The position numbers were made by a program, and so were the translations under genes. Below the pieces are notes generated by a model, which was given only the letters and a program-made list of their open reading frames with translations, was not told the origin of the DNA and made no database searches. Positions 8,861 through 17,845 of a stretch of 64,000 bases of DNA are shown piece by piece. The stretch is taken from the NCBI RefSeq assembly GCF_050571805.1, contig NZ_CP192219.1, one strand, 5' to 3'. Position 1 is the first letter of the stretch, and each line of letters starts with the position of its first letter. The DNA is from Halodesulfovibrio aestuarii (lineage in GTDB: Bacteria; Desulfobacterota; Desulfovibrionia; Desulfovibrionales; Desulfovibrionaceae).

Positions 8861-9397
8861 CTAGTAAACGGGATCGATCAAACCGAAGTTTTCATCTTTA
8901 CGGCGGTAGATCACATTAACCCGTTCGGTTTCAGCATTAAGAAAAACAAGAAAATCATAATCCAGTGCATCAAGCTGCATAGCGGCTTCGTCAAGATCCA
9001 TAGGTTTTGGTACAAAGTTGTCCATACCAATAATGGTTCGTTCAGAATCTACTACTTCTTCCGGAGGCAAAGTACCTTCGAGTACAAACTTTTCTGCACC
9101 CTTGCGTTTCGTTTGTAGTTTTTCCGTACGACGTATGATCTGTGCTTTGAGTTTATCACGAACAAGATCAACGGTTGCATACATGTCTTCAGATTCTTCT
9201 GTAGCGGATAGAGTTAAGTTGTCCGATACAAGTGAAATTTCTGCTTTGTGGCGGAAATTGTCAACAGAAAGTGAGACTTGCATTTCCAAGTGTTCAGGGT
9301 TCGGCAAGAATCTGCCAAGCTTGTTAAAGCGTCGTTTGGCATATGCTTTTAGGTGATTGGAAGGCTCAAAATTCTTGAATGTGAAAGCGATGTTCAT
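8861..9397 (-). CDS. hpf: Ribosome hibernation promoting factor, long form
   Basis: Binds the 30S subunit and promotes inactive ribosome dimers in stationary phase. The N-terminal domain starts MNIAFTFKNFEPSNHLKAYA and has the alternating strand/basic-helix pattern of the YfiA fold. The C-terminal part (LDALDYDFLVFLNAETERVN, then IYRRKDENFGLIDP) is the extra dimerisation domain found only in long HPF. It has 178 residues, which fits the long class. It is the first gene after rpoN, 51 bp away, with a GGAGGC ribosome site. Confidence 0.94.
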   Translation of the reverse strand: MNIAFTFKNFEPSNHLKAYAKRRFNKLGRFLPNPEHLEMQVSLSVDNFRHKAEISLVSDNLTLSATEESEDMYATVDLVRDKLKAQIIRRTEKLQTKRKGAEKFVLEGTLPPEEVVDSERTIIGMDNFVPKPMDLDEAAMQLDALDYDFLVFLNAETERVNVIYRRKDENFGLIDPVY

Positions 9398-9448
9398 GGT
9401 GCCTCCTAATTGGATACTTTTGAAACCCTGTGGGAGTTGGTTTCGCTT

Positions 9449-10876
9449 CTAGAATACCACCTTTCTCTTGGATGATGAAGGGATATTCATTGCGGTACGG
9501 TATTTAGCCACAGTCCTTCGTGCAATGTTAACCTGAAGTTTTTCCTTTAAAATCTCTCCGATTTTCTCATCACTTAACGGTTTCTTTGTATTTTCTTCAC
9601 TAATAAGTTTTTTAATGAGAGCCTTTACGCTCTCAGACCCGACCATACTACCATCATCAAGGCCAATCGCACTGTTGAAGAAAAATTTTAATTCAAAAAT
9701 GCCATGCGGGGTCGAAATATACTTATTTGTGGTGATACGGCTTACCGTTGATTCGTGCATGTCGATATCATCAGCAATATCTTTCAAAATAAGTGGCTTT
9801 AACGATGTGACACCGTTAATAAAGAATTCTTTTTGATATTTAACAATACTCTCAACTACTTTATACAAAGTTCGTTGTCGTTGGTACAGACTTTTAATGA
9901 GCCAGGATGCAGATCGCATCTTCTCCTGATAATAGTCTTTTTCTTTGGCATTAGATGTTTTCGGGAGTTGTTCTGTTAATTCGCTTAGCTGTAATTGTGG
10001 CAAACCGTCTTCATTAAGGACGATGATGAAGTCCCCTTCGTATTCATAGATGTAAACGTCTGGAGAAACATAGTGTGCTTCCCCACCGCTAAACCGTGCC
10101 CCCGGCATTGGGTCAAGGCTTTGAATGACATCAAGGTACTCTCTGAGATCTTCAAGAGAAATTTTATATTTGCGGGCAAGTGGTTTGTAGCGACGCTTTT
10201 CCAGGTCCTCAAGATGATTAGTAACAATATCTACAAGAATTGGATCCCGGTCATAGTTAAGGGCTTTAATTTGAACAAGCAGGCATTCCTGTGGCGTGCG
10301 TGCTGCAACCCCTATAGGATCAAATTGTTGAATAAGGGTAATCACCTGTTCGACAGTTTCTATGTCGCTTTGAGCAACTTCGGCAAGTTCTTCTGAAGAT
10401 ACGTGCAAATATCCATTAGAACTGATGCTGCCAATAATAATTTCTCCGACACGAATTTGTTCTTCGGTAAGTGGAGAAAGCATGAGTTGCCAGTTTAGGT
10501 GTCCATCGAGAGTTGGAGCCGGAGCAAGACGAGCCTCGAAAGAGCTCATTTCTTCTAGTGCTTCAGATTCCCGCATTGAAACCTGTTTGGTGGTGCTTGA
10601 AAAGTCACCCAGATAGTCTTCCCAGTCAGCGTTGTTGGAAAGCTCTTTATCATAAGCTTCCTGGTCATCTTTTCGTTGATCTGCGGTAGACGGTTTGTCT
10701 GGATTAGCACTTTCTTCCAAAGACTCTTCCAAGAAAGGGTTCTCCAGCAGTTCTTGTTGAACTGTTTCAGCAAGTTCCACGCGAGAAAGTTGCAGCAGTT
10801 TGATTGCCTGCTGCAATTGTGGTGTCATTACAAGCTGCTGGGTAAGCTTTAATTGTTGGCGAAGTTCAAGAGCCAT
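9449..10876 (-). CDS. rpoN: RNA polymerase sigma-54 factor
   Basis: Directs RNA polymerase to -24/-12 promoters and needs an AAA+ activator for melting. Region I is visible at the N-terminus (LRQQLKLTQQLVMTPQLQQA), followed by an acidic linker. The core-binding region carries LQQFDPIGVAARTPQECLL, and the C-terminus holds the RpoN box ARRTVAKYR. It has 475 residues, a normal length. It heads an operon with hpf, ptsN, rapZ and the PTS genes. Its presence fits the sigma-54 activator and the -24/-12 promoter seen near the right end of the window. Confidence 0.96.
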   Translation of the reverse strand: MALELRQQLKLTQQLVMTPQLQQAIKLLQLSRVELAETVQQELLENPFLEESLEESANPDKPSTADQRKDDQEAYDKELSNNADWEDYLGDFSSTTKQVSMRESEALEEMSSFEARLAPAPTLDGHLNWQLMLSPLTEEQIRVGEIIIGSISSNGYLHVSSEELAEVAQSDIETVEQVITLIQQFDPIGVAARTPQECLLVQIKALNYDRDPILVDIVTNHLEDLEKRRYKPLARKYKISLEDLREYLDVIQSLDPMPGARFSGGEAHYVSPDVYIYEYEGDFIIVLNEDGLPQLQLSELTEQLPKTSNAKEKDYYQEKMRSASWLIKSLYQRQRTLYKVVESIVKYQKEFFINGVTSLKPLILKDIADDIDMHESTVSRITTNKYISTPHGIFELKFFFNSAIGLDDGSMVGSESVKALIKKLISEENTKKPLSDEKIGEILKEKLQVNIARRTVAKYRTAMNIPSSSKRKVVF

Positions 10877-11010
10877 ATATAAGAATGTCCTATGTGGTTC
10901 GACTAGCTAAAAAGCTGAAATATAATGTGTGAATACTGCCTATCAAAAAACATTCCAAATTCGATAACTGAACTCTTTTTTGCCACATAGAAAAGTTATA
11001 TGCAACCAAG

Positions 11011-11036
11011 AAAAAAGCCCGTAGAACGGGCTTTTT
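11011..11036 (-). terminator. Terminator between lptB and rpoN
   Basis: A-run, GCCCGT, three-base loop, ACGGGC and T-run: on the minus strand it is followed by a T6 tract, so it ends the kdsA-lptB transcript before rpoN. Confidence 0.9.
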
Positions 11037-11076
11037 TTTATTACACATTTGCAGATTATATTTTTTTATCGATGTG

Positions 11077-11799
11077 CTAGAGGCTAAAATCTTCTCCAAG
11101 GTAGACACTGCGCGCCTTAGGGTTGTCTACAATTTCTTGCGGTGTGCCGGAAAGAATGATCTGCCCTTCATAAACAAGATTTGCTCTGTCACAAATTTTT
11201 AATGTTTCTCTAACATTATGGTCGGAAATGAGCACTCCCATTCCTTTATCACGCAATTTACGGATGATGTCCTGAATGTCGTCTACAGCAAGTGGATCGA
11301 TGCCTGCAAATGGCTCATCAAGAAGGATAAATTTTGGATCCCGGATTAATGCGCGGGCTATCTCGAGACGGCGACGTTCACCACCAGAAATGTGCATAGC
11401 GTGAGTGTCTCGAATGTGTGCGATACCAAATTCTTCCATTAACTCTTCAGCCCGTTTTTTCTGGTCATTACGGGAGAGTTCTGTTTGTTCCAGAATAATC
11501 TGTAAGTTTTGCAAGACAGTTAATTTCTTGAAAACTGAACTTTCTTGTGGAAGATAGCTTAAACCTATTCGCGCACGTTCATGCAAGGGCCAGTCTGTCA
11601 CTTCCATGTCATCTACACGCACGACGCCTGCATTGGGTTTGATAATGCCAATGAGCATGTAGAACGTGGTTGTTTTACCGGCACCATTCGGCCCGAGAAG
11701 TCCAACAATTTCCCCCTGCTCCATTCGCAGGTTAATATCACGAACAACCTCGCGCTTACCGTAAATCTTGCAAAGCCCTTCAGCTTGAATAACTGACAT
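11077..11799 (-). CDS. lptB: LPS export ABC transporter ATP-binding protein
   Basis: ATPase of the LptB2FG complex that extracts lipopolysaccharide from the inner membrane. Walker A is LLGPNGAGKTTTFYML, the signature is ISGGERRRLEIARALI, and Walker B is FILLDEPFAGIDPLAV, all in order over 240 residues. The PQESSVFKKLTV segment after the Q-loop is typical of LptB. It follows lptA by one base and forms a compact operon with lptC, kdsC and kdsA, so Kdo synthesis and LPS export are expressed together. The lptF and lptG genes are not in the window. Confidence 0.95.
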   Translation of the reverse strand: MSVIQAEGLCKIYGKREVVRDINLRMEQGEIVGLLGPNGAGKTTTFYMLIGIIKPNAGVVRVDDMEVTDWPLHERARIGLSYLPQESSVFKKLTVLQNLQIILEQTELSRNDQKKRAEELMEEFGIAHIRDTHAMHISGGERRRLEIARALIRDPKFILLDEPFAGIDPLAVDDIQDIIRKLRDKGMGVLISDHNVRETLKICDRANLVYEGQIILSGTPQEIVDNPKARSVYLGEDFSL

Positions 11800-12327
11800 C
11801 TATTTTTTCGCCTTGCTTGGTGCTGAGAAAATTGCTTCAACAGGTTGGTTTGTAGAGCCGAGTACTTCGCTGCGGTTCTCTTTTACCCAAAATTTAATAA
11901 TATTGCCGGCGATAGTATTTTTGCCTTCACTTAACTTTGGAGACCCAGTCATAACAAGCAGCTCATCATTAAGCGTGTATGTCGCTGTATCACAGGTGCC
12001 TCGTCTGCCCTTTTCCATTTTAATACGGACATTACCTTGGGCAACAATTCTTTCAATTTTACCTGGATTCATGCCTCCAACATTTTCAGACTTTGGAGCA
12101 TTTTTATCATCCTGCAAATATACGGTAACTTTGTTGGCCCAGATATCTGCTTGCGGGTGTTTTACCACAACGTTCTTAATAAATACGACTGTTTGACCAT
12201 CCGCACTGTATGTCATTTTTTCAGAAGTAACTTTTACGTCATCTTTAGCTGGGGCTGCAATAGCAACCGTACCAATTAACGTAATGAGACAAGAAGATAA
12301 CACAAGAATTCGAAAAAGCGCTTTCAT
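11800..12327 (-). CDS. lptA: LPS transport periplasmic protein LptA
   Basis: Periplasmic bridge protein that carries LPS between the inner-membrane LptC and the outer-membrane LptD. An N-terminal signal peptide is visible (hydrophobic SSCLITLIGTVAIAAPA), followed by an OstA-type beta-jellyroll: VTSEKMTYSADGQTVVFIKN and GNVRIKMEKGRRGTCDTATY. It has 175 residues, as expected. Its stop abuts lptB and its start overlaps the lptC stop, showing translational coupling. The basic tail (PSKAKK) is unremarkable. Confidence 0.9.
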   Translation of the reverse strand: MKALFRILVLSSCLITLIGTVAIAAPAKDDVKVTSEKMTYSADGQTVVFIKNVVVKHPQADIWANKVTVYLQDDKNAPKSENVGGMNPGKIERIVAQGNVRIKMEKGRRGTCDTATYTLNDELLVMTGSPKLSEGKNTIAGNIIKFWVKENRSEVLGSTNQPVEAIFSAPSKAKK

Positions 12328-12914
12328 TATTTTTCTCCACCAGTCGCGTCGTCCAGCTTTTCAGCACGGAAGTTAACAACCACATTGCCGGTTGCTGTAA
12401 TTAAATTGTCTTTTAAATTCCAATTTGCATTGTCGGAAGAACCATTAAAGCCATCGCCTGTAAAAATAACATTACCTGTCATAATGAGCAGTTTCTTTTT
12501 ATCTTCAAAAGTAAGTTCACTGCTTGTTATGGTGCCCTTCTGATTAACTACTGTCACATCACCCCATAAACGGGCAACGCCCGTATTCTGGTTGATGGTA
12601 CCGTTAGGCGCAACAATATGCACTTTATCACGGTTCGGTTGGACAAAATACATAATGTCCGGCTCAGCAAGATCAATAATGCTCTCATCTTTTTGATACC
12701 AACCGTTAGTAGCTTTCAGCGTCCACAGCTCTTTACCGGCTTCACCCTGCTTCAGCTCTATTCCTTTTAAAGAAAGGTCCACATTTGTTTTAGCATTATT
12801 GCCAATGGCTTCACTTACTTTGTCTGCAATCTGTTCTTCTACTGAACTGTGCAAGTAGTATATTCCACCACCGAGTAAAGCTAACAATGCTCCCCAAATC
12901 AGCCACTTTCTCAT
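12327..12914 (-). CDS. lptC: LPS export protein LptC
   Basis: Inner-membrane anchored component that receives LPS from LptBFG and passes it to LptA. One N-terminal membrane segment (WLIWGALLALLGGGIYYL) is followed by a periplasmic beta-rich domain with repeats of the form G-D-V-T-V-V-N-Q and LTFEDKKKLLIMTGNVIF. It has 195 residues, the normal length. Position between kdsC and lptA supports the call more than sequence alone, because LptC proteins are poorly conserved. Confidence 0.88.
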   Translation of the reverse strand: MRKWLIWGALLALLGGGIYYLHSSVEEQIADKVSEAIGNNAKTNVDLSLKGIELKQGEAGKELWTLKATNGWYQKDESIIDLAEPDIMYFVQPNRDKVHIVAPNGTINQNTGVARLWGDVTVVNQKGTITSSELTFEDKKKLLIMTGNVIFTGDGFNGSSDNANWNLKDNLITATGNVVVNFRAEKLDDATGGEK

Positions 12915-13436
12915 TTAACCACCTATGGAGTTAATTATACCCTCAAGTTTACCTTGAGCGTTTATAATAAAATTGAGCGCCTCGCGGACAGCACCGTTTC
13001 CACCAGTTGCTTCTGTCTGTAAAATTGCAACTTCTTTAACTTCCGGCACTGCGTTTGCTACCGCAATAGGCAACCCTACTTTGCGCATTGGTGCCAAATC
13101 AACCCAGTCATCACCGACAAAGGCAATTTGGTGCCATTCAAGATCATATTTCTGTCTGATTTCATCAATACAGGCCATTTTTTTTAAATGTCCTGCATAG
13201 TAGTCAGTAATACCAAGATCATTCATACGGGTTGCAACGGATTTTGCATCAAGACCCGTAATGACACCGATTATAAGGTCGCAAGCCTGAGCTGCTTTGA
13301 TACCAAGACCATCCTGTACATTGAATCGTTTGATCACATTGCCTTCATTGTCATAGTATAGCCCACCATCTGTAAGCACGCCATCACAATCAAGGATGAT
13401 GACTTTTATATCCTTGGCAAGATTCTCAGCTTTCAT
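12915..13436 (-). CDS. kdsC: 3-deoxy-D-manno-octulosonate 8-phosphate phosphatase
   Basis: Removes phosphate from Kdo-8-phosphate, the step before CMP activation in LPS core synthesis. The protein is a HAD C0-type phosphatase: the nucleophile motif is ILDCDGVLTDGGLY, motif II lies in VITGLDAKSVATR, and the metal-binding motif is VGDDWVDLAPM. The 173 residues match the capless tetrameric KdsC form. It overlaps the kdsA stop by 11 bp, which implies coupled translation, and is followed by lptC. Confidence 0.93.
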   Translation of the reverse strand: MKAENLAKDIKVIILDCDGVLTDGGLYYDNEGNVIKRFNVQDGLGIKAAQACDLIIGVITGLDAKSVATRMNDLGITDYYAGHLKKMACIDEIRQKYDLEWHQIAFVGDDWVDLAPMRKVGLPIAVANAVPEVKEVAILQTEATGGNGAVREALNFIINAQGKLEGIINSIGG

Positions 13437-14250
13437 ATTTCATGCTCCAGAGCGCAGAAAGGTCACGAAGAAGGTGCGGAAGTTTGGCAAGAGGCCAGCT
13501 GTTAGGACCGTCGCAAAGTGCGTTATCCGGATCTGGGTGTGTTTCAATGAACACGCCGTTAACGCCAGCGGCTACAGCAGCACGGGAAAGACGCGGTACG
13601 AATGAACGGTCACCGCCAGATGTTCCACCCTGCCCGCCTGGGAGTTGCACGGAGTGGGTTGCATCAAAAACTACGGGAACACCATAAGACTGCATTATAG
13701 GGAATGAACGAAAATCGACTACAAGATTGTTATATCCAAAAGATGCGCCGCGTTCTGTAAGCAAGATGTTTTTATTGCCAGTAGAGAATAATTTGTCCAG
13801 CGCAGGCTTCATATCCCATGGTGCGACAAATTGCCCTTTCTTGACGTTAATAACGCGGCCGGTAGCAGCCGCGGCAAGCAAAAGACTTGTCTGGCGGCAT
13901 AAGAATGCCGGAATTTGCATGACATCAGCAACTTCAGCAACCGGTGCTGCCTGCTCCGGCTCGTGGATATCCGTTACAACAGGTAATCCTGTCTCTTCTT
14001 TAATGCGGGCGAGCCATTCAATACCCTTAGAAAGGCCAGGCCCTCTGAAGCTGGAAAGCGATGTGCGGTTTGCTTTGTCGTATGAACTTTTGAAGATTGC
14101 TTTCAGTCCAACGGCTTCTGCTGCTTCTTTTACTGCGTATGCTGTTTCCAAAGCCAACTCAAAACTTTCAAGTGCGCAAGGACCTGCAAATACAAAAGGT
14201 TTTGTTGTCAGTTCTGCGTATAATGCAGAACCGTTTTTGATATGTTTCAT
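13426..14250 (-). CDS. kdsA: 3-deoxy-8-phosphooctulonate synthase
   Basis: Condenses phosphoenolpyruvate with arabinose-5-phosphate to give Kdo-8-phosphate. The motif FVFAGPCALES opens the barrel, KSSYDKANRTS binds PEP, and VFDATHSVQLPGG and IETHPDPDNALCDGPN are conserved family segments. Several conserved polar residues in the last motif can be seen. The start at 14250 (MKHIKNGS) is chosen for its AGGA ribosome site; the frame is open 29 codons further up without conserved sequence. The protein is 274 residues. First gene of the LPS operon. Confidence 0.94.
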   Translation of the reverse strand: MKHIKNGSALYAELTTKPFVFAGPCALESFELALETAYAVKEAAEAVGLKAIFKSSYDKANRTSLSSFRGPGLSKGIEWLARIKEETGLPVVTDIHEPEQAAPVAEVADVMQIPAFLCRQTSLLLAAAATGRVINVKKGQFVAPWDMKPALDKLFSTGNKNILLTERGASFGYNNLVVDFRSFPIMQSYGVPVVFDATHSVQLPGGQGGTSGGDRSFVPRLSRAAVAAGVNGVFIETHPDPDNALCDGPNSWPLAKLPHLLRDLSALWSMKYES

Positions 14251-14314
14251 TTCGGTAATCCTGTTTGGGAATGTAAAGCGTAAAATTACTCGAATAAATG
14301 GGGGATTGAAAGAG

Positions 14315-14348
14315 AAAATCGGAACATGCTGTCGCATGCTCCGATTTT
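14315..14348 (-). terminator. Hairpin in the pyrG-kdsA spacer
   Basis: AAAATCGGA-a-CATGC, a TGTC loop, then GCATG-c-TCCGATTTT. On the minus strand only a short T4 tract follows, so it is a moderate terminator for pyrG or a partial readthrough site into the LPS operon. Confidence 0.6.
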
Positions 14349-14449
14349 AAATCAATATAAACCCGCATATTGCGGTGCAAAGGTGAAAAATCCAACCACC
14401 ATTATACATAGAGAGTTTGATTTTTCTGCGCGATACAATGCTGCGAACG

Positions 14450-16084
14450 TTATTTTTTATTCGTTATTGATGCTTTGATAAATTCGCGGAAAAGAGGATG
14501 CGGATTCATCGGGGTGGATTTGAACTCTGGATGGAATTGACAAGCGAGGAACCATGGATGTTCTTTTACTTCTACAATTTCAACGAGGGTTTCATCCGGA
14601 GAAACCCCGGAGAAGCTCATTCCTGCTTCTTCAAGGCGTGTATAGTACGCATTGTTAAATTCGTAACGATGACGGTGACGTTCAGAGATCATTTCCTCGC
14701 CATAGGCAACCTGAGCTTTGGTTTTAGGGCGAATTTTGCATGGATATGCGCCAAGACGGAGAGTGCCGCCCTTGTCCGTGTCTTCGTTACGCTTTTCAAC
14801 GGCTTCTTTACGGAAATCGTACCATTCAGTCATGAGATAGATGATAGGCTCTTTTGCATTCTCATCAAATTCAACGGAAGTTGCTTCTTTGATGCCAACT
14901 ACGTTGCGGGCGTATTCGATAACAGCAAGTTGCATACCGAGACAGATACCGAAGAAAGGTACTTTCTTTTCACGCGCATAGTGAATGGCAAGCATTTTGC
15001 CTTCAACACCTCGGTGTCCAAAGCCACCCGGAACAAGAATGCCATCCAGACCCTTGAGCTTGGAAGCTACGTTTTTAGCGTTAACTTCTTCGGAGTTAAC
15101 GTATACGAAATCAACGGTAACACGGTTAGCAAGGCCGCCGTGCACCAATGCTTCATGAAGGCTTTTGTATGCTTCCTTAAGGTCAACGTATTTACCGACA
15201 ATACCGATCGTCACGCTGCCTTTAGGGTTATTCATGTTATGAATCAGGTTTTGCCAAGGGGCAAGGTCTGCGTTTTTCGCTGGGAGGCGAAGCATAATTG
15301 CAATTTTCTGATCGAGCCCTTCGTCATAAAATGCGAGAGGAACTTCGTAAATATTTTTAACGTCTGCGCAAGAAAATACTGCGTCACGGTCTACGTTACA
15401 GAAAAGGGCAATTTTGTGTTTGAGGTGATCATCGATTGGTTTTTCACAACGACAGATGATCATATCTGGCTGGATACCGATAGAACGGAGTTCTTTAACG
15501 CTGTGCTGTGTTGGCTTGGTTTTATGTTCGCCAGCAGCTTTAAGATACGGAACCAGCGTCAGGTGGATGTACATGCATTGTTCACGACCAAGGTCTGTGC
15601 GCAGCTGGCGGATAGCTTCAAGGAAAGGAAGACCTTCAATATCGCCAACGGTACCGCCGATTTCGATGATTGCAACATCAAGATCATCACTGGCAAGGCT
15701 GAGAACGCATTTTTTAATTTCATCAGTAATATGCGGAATAACCTGTACGGTACCACCAAGGTAGTCTCCACGGCGTTCTTTTGTGATTACTGTATTGTAA
15801 ATAGAACCGGAGGTGTAGTTGTTTTTCTGAGAAAGAGGAACGTTGAGGTAACGCTCGTAATGACCAAGGTCGAGGTCAGTTTCAGCACCGTCATCCGTTA
15901 CATACACCTCACCATGCTGAAACGGGTTCATGGTGCCCGGATCAACGTTGATATAAGGGTCGAGTTTCTGAATGGTTACATTTAAACCTCTAGCTTTAAG
16001 AAGGACTCCAATGGATGCAGCTGAAAGGCCCTTCCCTAAAGAAGATAAAACCCCACCAGTAACGAATATAAACTTAGTTTTCAT
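14450..16084 (-). CDS. pyrG: CTP synthase
   Basis: Makes CTP from UTP, ATP and glutamine. The amidoligase domain starts with the P-loop region FVTGGVLSSLGKGLSAASIG and has the conserved DPYINVDPGTMNPFQHGEVY segment (split here for length: DPYINVDPG, MNPFQHGEVY). The class I glutaminase domain has the nucleophile motif PFFGICLGMQLA and the late His/Glu motif CQFHPEFKSTP. It has 544 residues, the standard size. It is transcribed alone, away from purQ. A long antisense open frame under it is a codon-bias shadow. Confidence 0.97.
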   Translation of the reverse strand: MKTKFIFVTGGVLSSLGKGLSAASIGVLLKARGLNVTIQKLDPYINVDPGTMNPFQHGEVYVTDDGAETDLDLGHYERYLNVPLSQKNNYTSGSIYNTVITKERRGDYLGGTVQVIPHITDEIKKCVLSLASDDLDVAIIEIGGTVGDIEGLPFLEAIRQLRTDLGREQCMYIHLTLVPYLKAAGEHKTKPTQHSVKELRSIGIQPDMIICRCEKPIDDHLKHKIALFCNVDRDAVFSCADVKNIYEVPLAFYDEGLDQKIAIMLRLPAKNADLAPWQNLIHNMNNPKGSVTIGIVGKYVDLKEAYKSLHEALVHGGLANRVTVDFVYVNSEEVNAKNVASKLKGLDGILVPGGFGHRGVEGKMLAIHYAREKKVPFFGICLGMQLAVIEYARNVVGIKEATSVEFDENAKEPIIYLMTEWYDFRKEAVEKRNEDTDKGGTLRLGAYPCKIRPKTKAQVAYGEEMISERHRHRYEFNNAYYTRLEEAGMSFSGVSPDETLVEIVEVKEHPWFLACQFHPEFKSTPMNPHPLFREFIKASITNKK

Positions 16085-16281
16085 TCTTTCTCGCCTACAA
16101 CAAGTTATTAAAAATTAGTTAATGACCAAAGTTACGTATATTTGTTTCGAACGTATCTCGTCCGTATACACTTTTTTTGAAGTTACGTCAGCCGTTGACT
16201 GTTATCTCCGACGCAACTATAACTATCAGTCCCGAATTATTAAAACGGTGACTTTTTTTGCTTTCAAAAACCGTGAGTCAC

Positions 16282-16300
16282 TACCCGAACTGATCGGGTA
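16282..16300. promoter_or_regulatory. Short hairpin in the pyrG/purQ divergent spacer
   Basis: TACCCGA, five-base loop, TCGGGTA lies 59 bp before the purQ-like start. It could be an operator or a leader hairpin. No purine riboswitch core was recognised by eye in this 274-bp spacer. Confidence 0.3.
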
Positions 16301-16358
16301 AGTAAAGCGACTTTTTGTAAAGCCCCGTGTTAATCTTTTTTTAGGAGAAACTTGAGCA

Positions 16359-17168
16359 ATGACCCAGGTTAATACTCTGGTAATTACCGGCTATGGGACG
16401 AACTGCGAGGTTGAATGCGCGCACGCTGCAAAGATTTCTGGAGCTGATCGTGTTGAAATTAAGCATTTTTCAGACCTCATTTCCGGTGACACTAGCTTAA
16501 CAGATTTCAATTTTTTGATTCTGCCGGGTGGTTTTCTTGATGGCGACGATCTGGGTGCTGCTCAAGCTGCCGCAAACCGCTGGCGGCATGCAAAGACAGA
16601 GCAAGGCGAACCCCTTCTCGATCAACTTAAAACATTTTTTACCAATGGCGGCATTATATTCGGTATTTGTAACGGCTTCCAGCTGCTTGTAAAGCTTGGA
16701 TTACTCCCTGCAATTGACGGATTATACTTTGAACGTCAGGTTTCCTTATCACATAACGATTCTGCCCGATATGAAGATAGATGGGTGCATCTTGCAGCTA
16801 ATGCAAATAGCCCGTGTGTTTTTACAAAGGGTGTAAAAACGTTGTATATTCCTGTGCGTCACGGCGAAGGAAAAATTATCGCTAAAGATGAAGCAACTCT
16901 TACAGCTCTGCAAGAAAATAATTTGATAGCCTTGCAATATATTGATCCAGAATCTGGTGAAGTTACGCAGGAATACCCAATGAACCCGAATGGTTCTCCT
17001 CTGGGTATTGCAGGCTTGACCGACCCTTCCGGACGTATTTTAGGCATGATGCCGCATCCGGAAGCATACAACCACCCTACTAACCATCCGGGCTGGACTG
17101 CTGGTAAAACGGCGGAGCTCGGTACCGTGTTAATCAAAAACGGCATAGACTACTTAAAGAGTCTCTAG
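16359..17168 (+). CDS. purQ: Phosphoribosylformylglycinamidine synthase glutaminase subunit (PurQ-like)
   Basis: Supplies ammonia for the fourth step of purine synthesis. The protein is a class I glutamine amidotransferase: GGIIFGICNGFQLLVKLG has the nucleophilic Cys, ILPGGFLDGDDLG is the oxyanion region, and MMPHPEAYNHP gives the catalytic His-Glu pair. The RHGEGK segment is typical of PurQ and of the PurL C-terminus. At 269 residues it is longer than the ~225-residue free PurQ and closer to the C-terminal domain of large PurL. A strong AGGAGAA ribosome site precedes it. No purS or purL lies nearby. Confidence 0.88.
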   Translation: MTQVNTLVITGYGTNCEVECAHAAKISGADRVEIKHFSDLISGDTSLTDFNFLILPGGFLDGDDLGAAQAAANRWRHAKTEQGEPLLDQLKTFFTNGGIIFGICNGFQLLVKLGLLPAIDGLYFERQVSLSHNDSARYEDRWVHLAANANSPCVFTKGVKTLYIPVRHGEGKIIAKDEATLTALQENNLIALQYIDPESGEVTQEYPMNPNGSPLGIAGLTDPSGRILGMMPHPEAYNHPTNHPGWTAGKTAELGTVLIKNGIDYLKSL

Positions 17169-17192
17169 CAGCTTTGTGATATAATATCAGTT

Positions 17193-17224
17193 GGCTCCGA
17201 CTCTGGTCGGAGCCACTATTTTAT
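17193..17224 (+). terminator. Terminator after purQ
   Basis: GGCTCCGAC, TCTG loop, GTCGGAGCC, followed by ACTATTTTATTTTT. Nine perfect base pairs. It also lies immediately before the ribosome site of the next gene. Confidence 0.85.
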
Positions 17225-17239
17225 TTTTCAGGAGTGGAA

Positions 17240-17695
17240 ATGATTCCTTGTTTTATTTGTAAAAAAGATTCTATTGGGGGCTTTACATATGGCCTCCCTA
17301 CCACTCCTTTAACACAGCATGTCGGGTTATGCCCTGAACATAACACGCTGGAAAATAAAAAAGCAGCACTGCTACATTGGATTGAAACAACGCAAGCCAG
17401 TGTCAATGCATTTAATGAAGCTAACTTTGCGCGGTATGCAGATCCTGTAGAGTACGCCTTGACCGTATATTATCTTGCCGGTGGATCTGCCTCGTTCCGG
17501 TGCACGAAATGGAATGTTCCTGACAAAGCTACATTACAAATTTTGGGCATCGATGGGCGTAGTACATTTATTCCTCTCACCCATATTGAGCTTTTTGAAG
17601 TTGTTCCTGTTAACGATCCAAACAAATTTACTCCAACGACCTCTGCGAACGAGCGATACTCAATCGAAGACGGAGTGCCTACCTTACAACGGTAA
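17240..17695 (+). CDS. Conserved-looking hypothetical protein with Cys-x2-Cys
   Basis: I do not recognise this 151-residue soluble protein. It begins MIPCFICKKDS, a CxxC that with the later GLCPEH could bind a metal. The middle (TVYYLAGGSASFRCTKW) is beta-rich, and the C-terminal third reads like a small mixed fold. The ATG at 17240 has a GGAG site seven bases upstream; a GTG two codons earlier overlaps that site. It is single, with terminator-like sequence before it and no obvious operon partner. Confidence 0.65.
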   Translation: MIPCFICKKDSIGGFTYGLPTTPLTQHVGLCPEHNTLENKKAALLHWIETTQASVNAFNEANFARYADPVEYALTVYYLAGGSASFRCTKWNVPDKATLQILGIDGRSTFIPLTHIELFEVVPVNDPNKFTPTTSANERYSIEDGVPTLQR

Positions 17696-17845
17696 TCATA
17701 TTTGTGTGGTAGTATACGATAGCAGACGATTACGAAGTACAAGGAACGCTCATTGATGCAGATATATTTTCCTAAGAAATTAATCACAATTGTTAACTGC
17801 ATTCCTTCGGAATGTTAGCTTCTATTGAGATCGTATATTCTCCAG

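Noticed and set aside
14498..15985. A 495-codon open frame antisense to pyrG
   Set aside because: It lies fully opposite a firmly identified CTP synthase gene, has no ribosome site and its product shows no recognisable motif; it is a codon-bias shadow.
16085..16358. A purine riboswitch upstream of purQ
   Set aside because: The conserved core and junction loops were not found; only one short hairpin is present.
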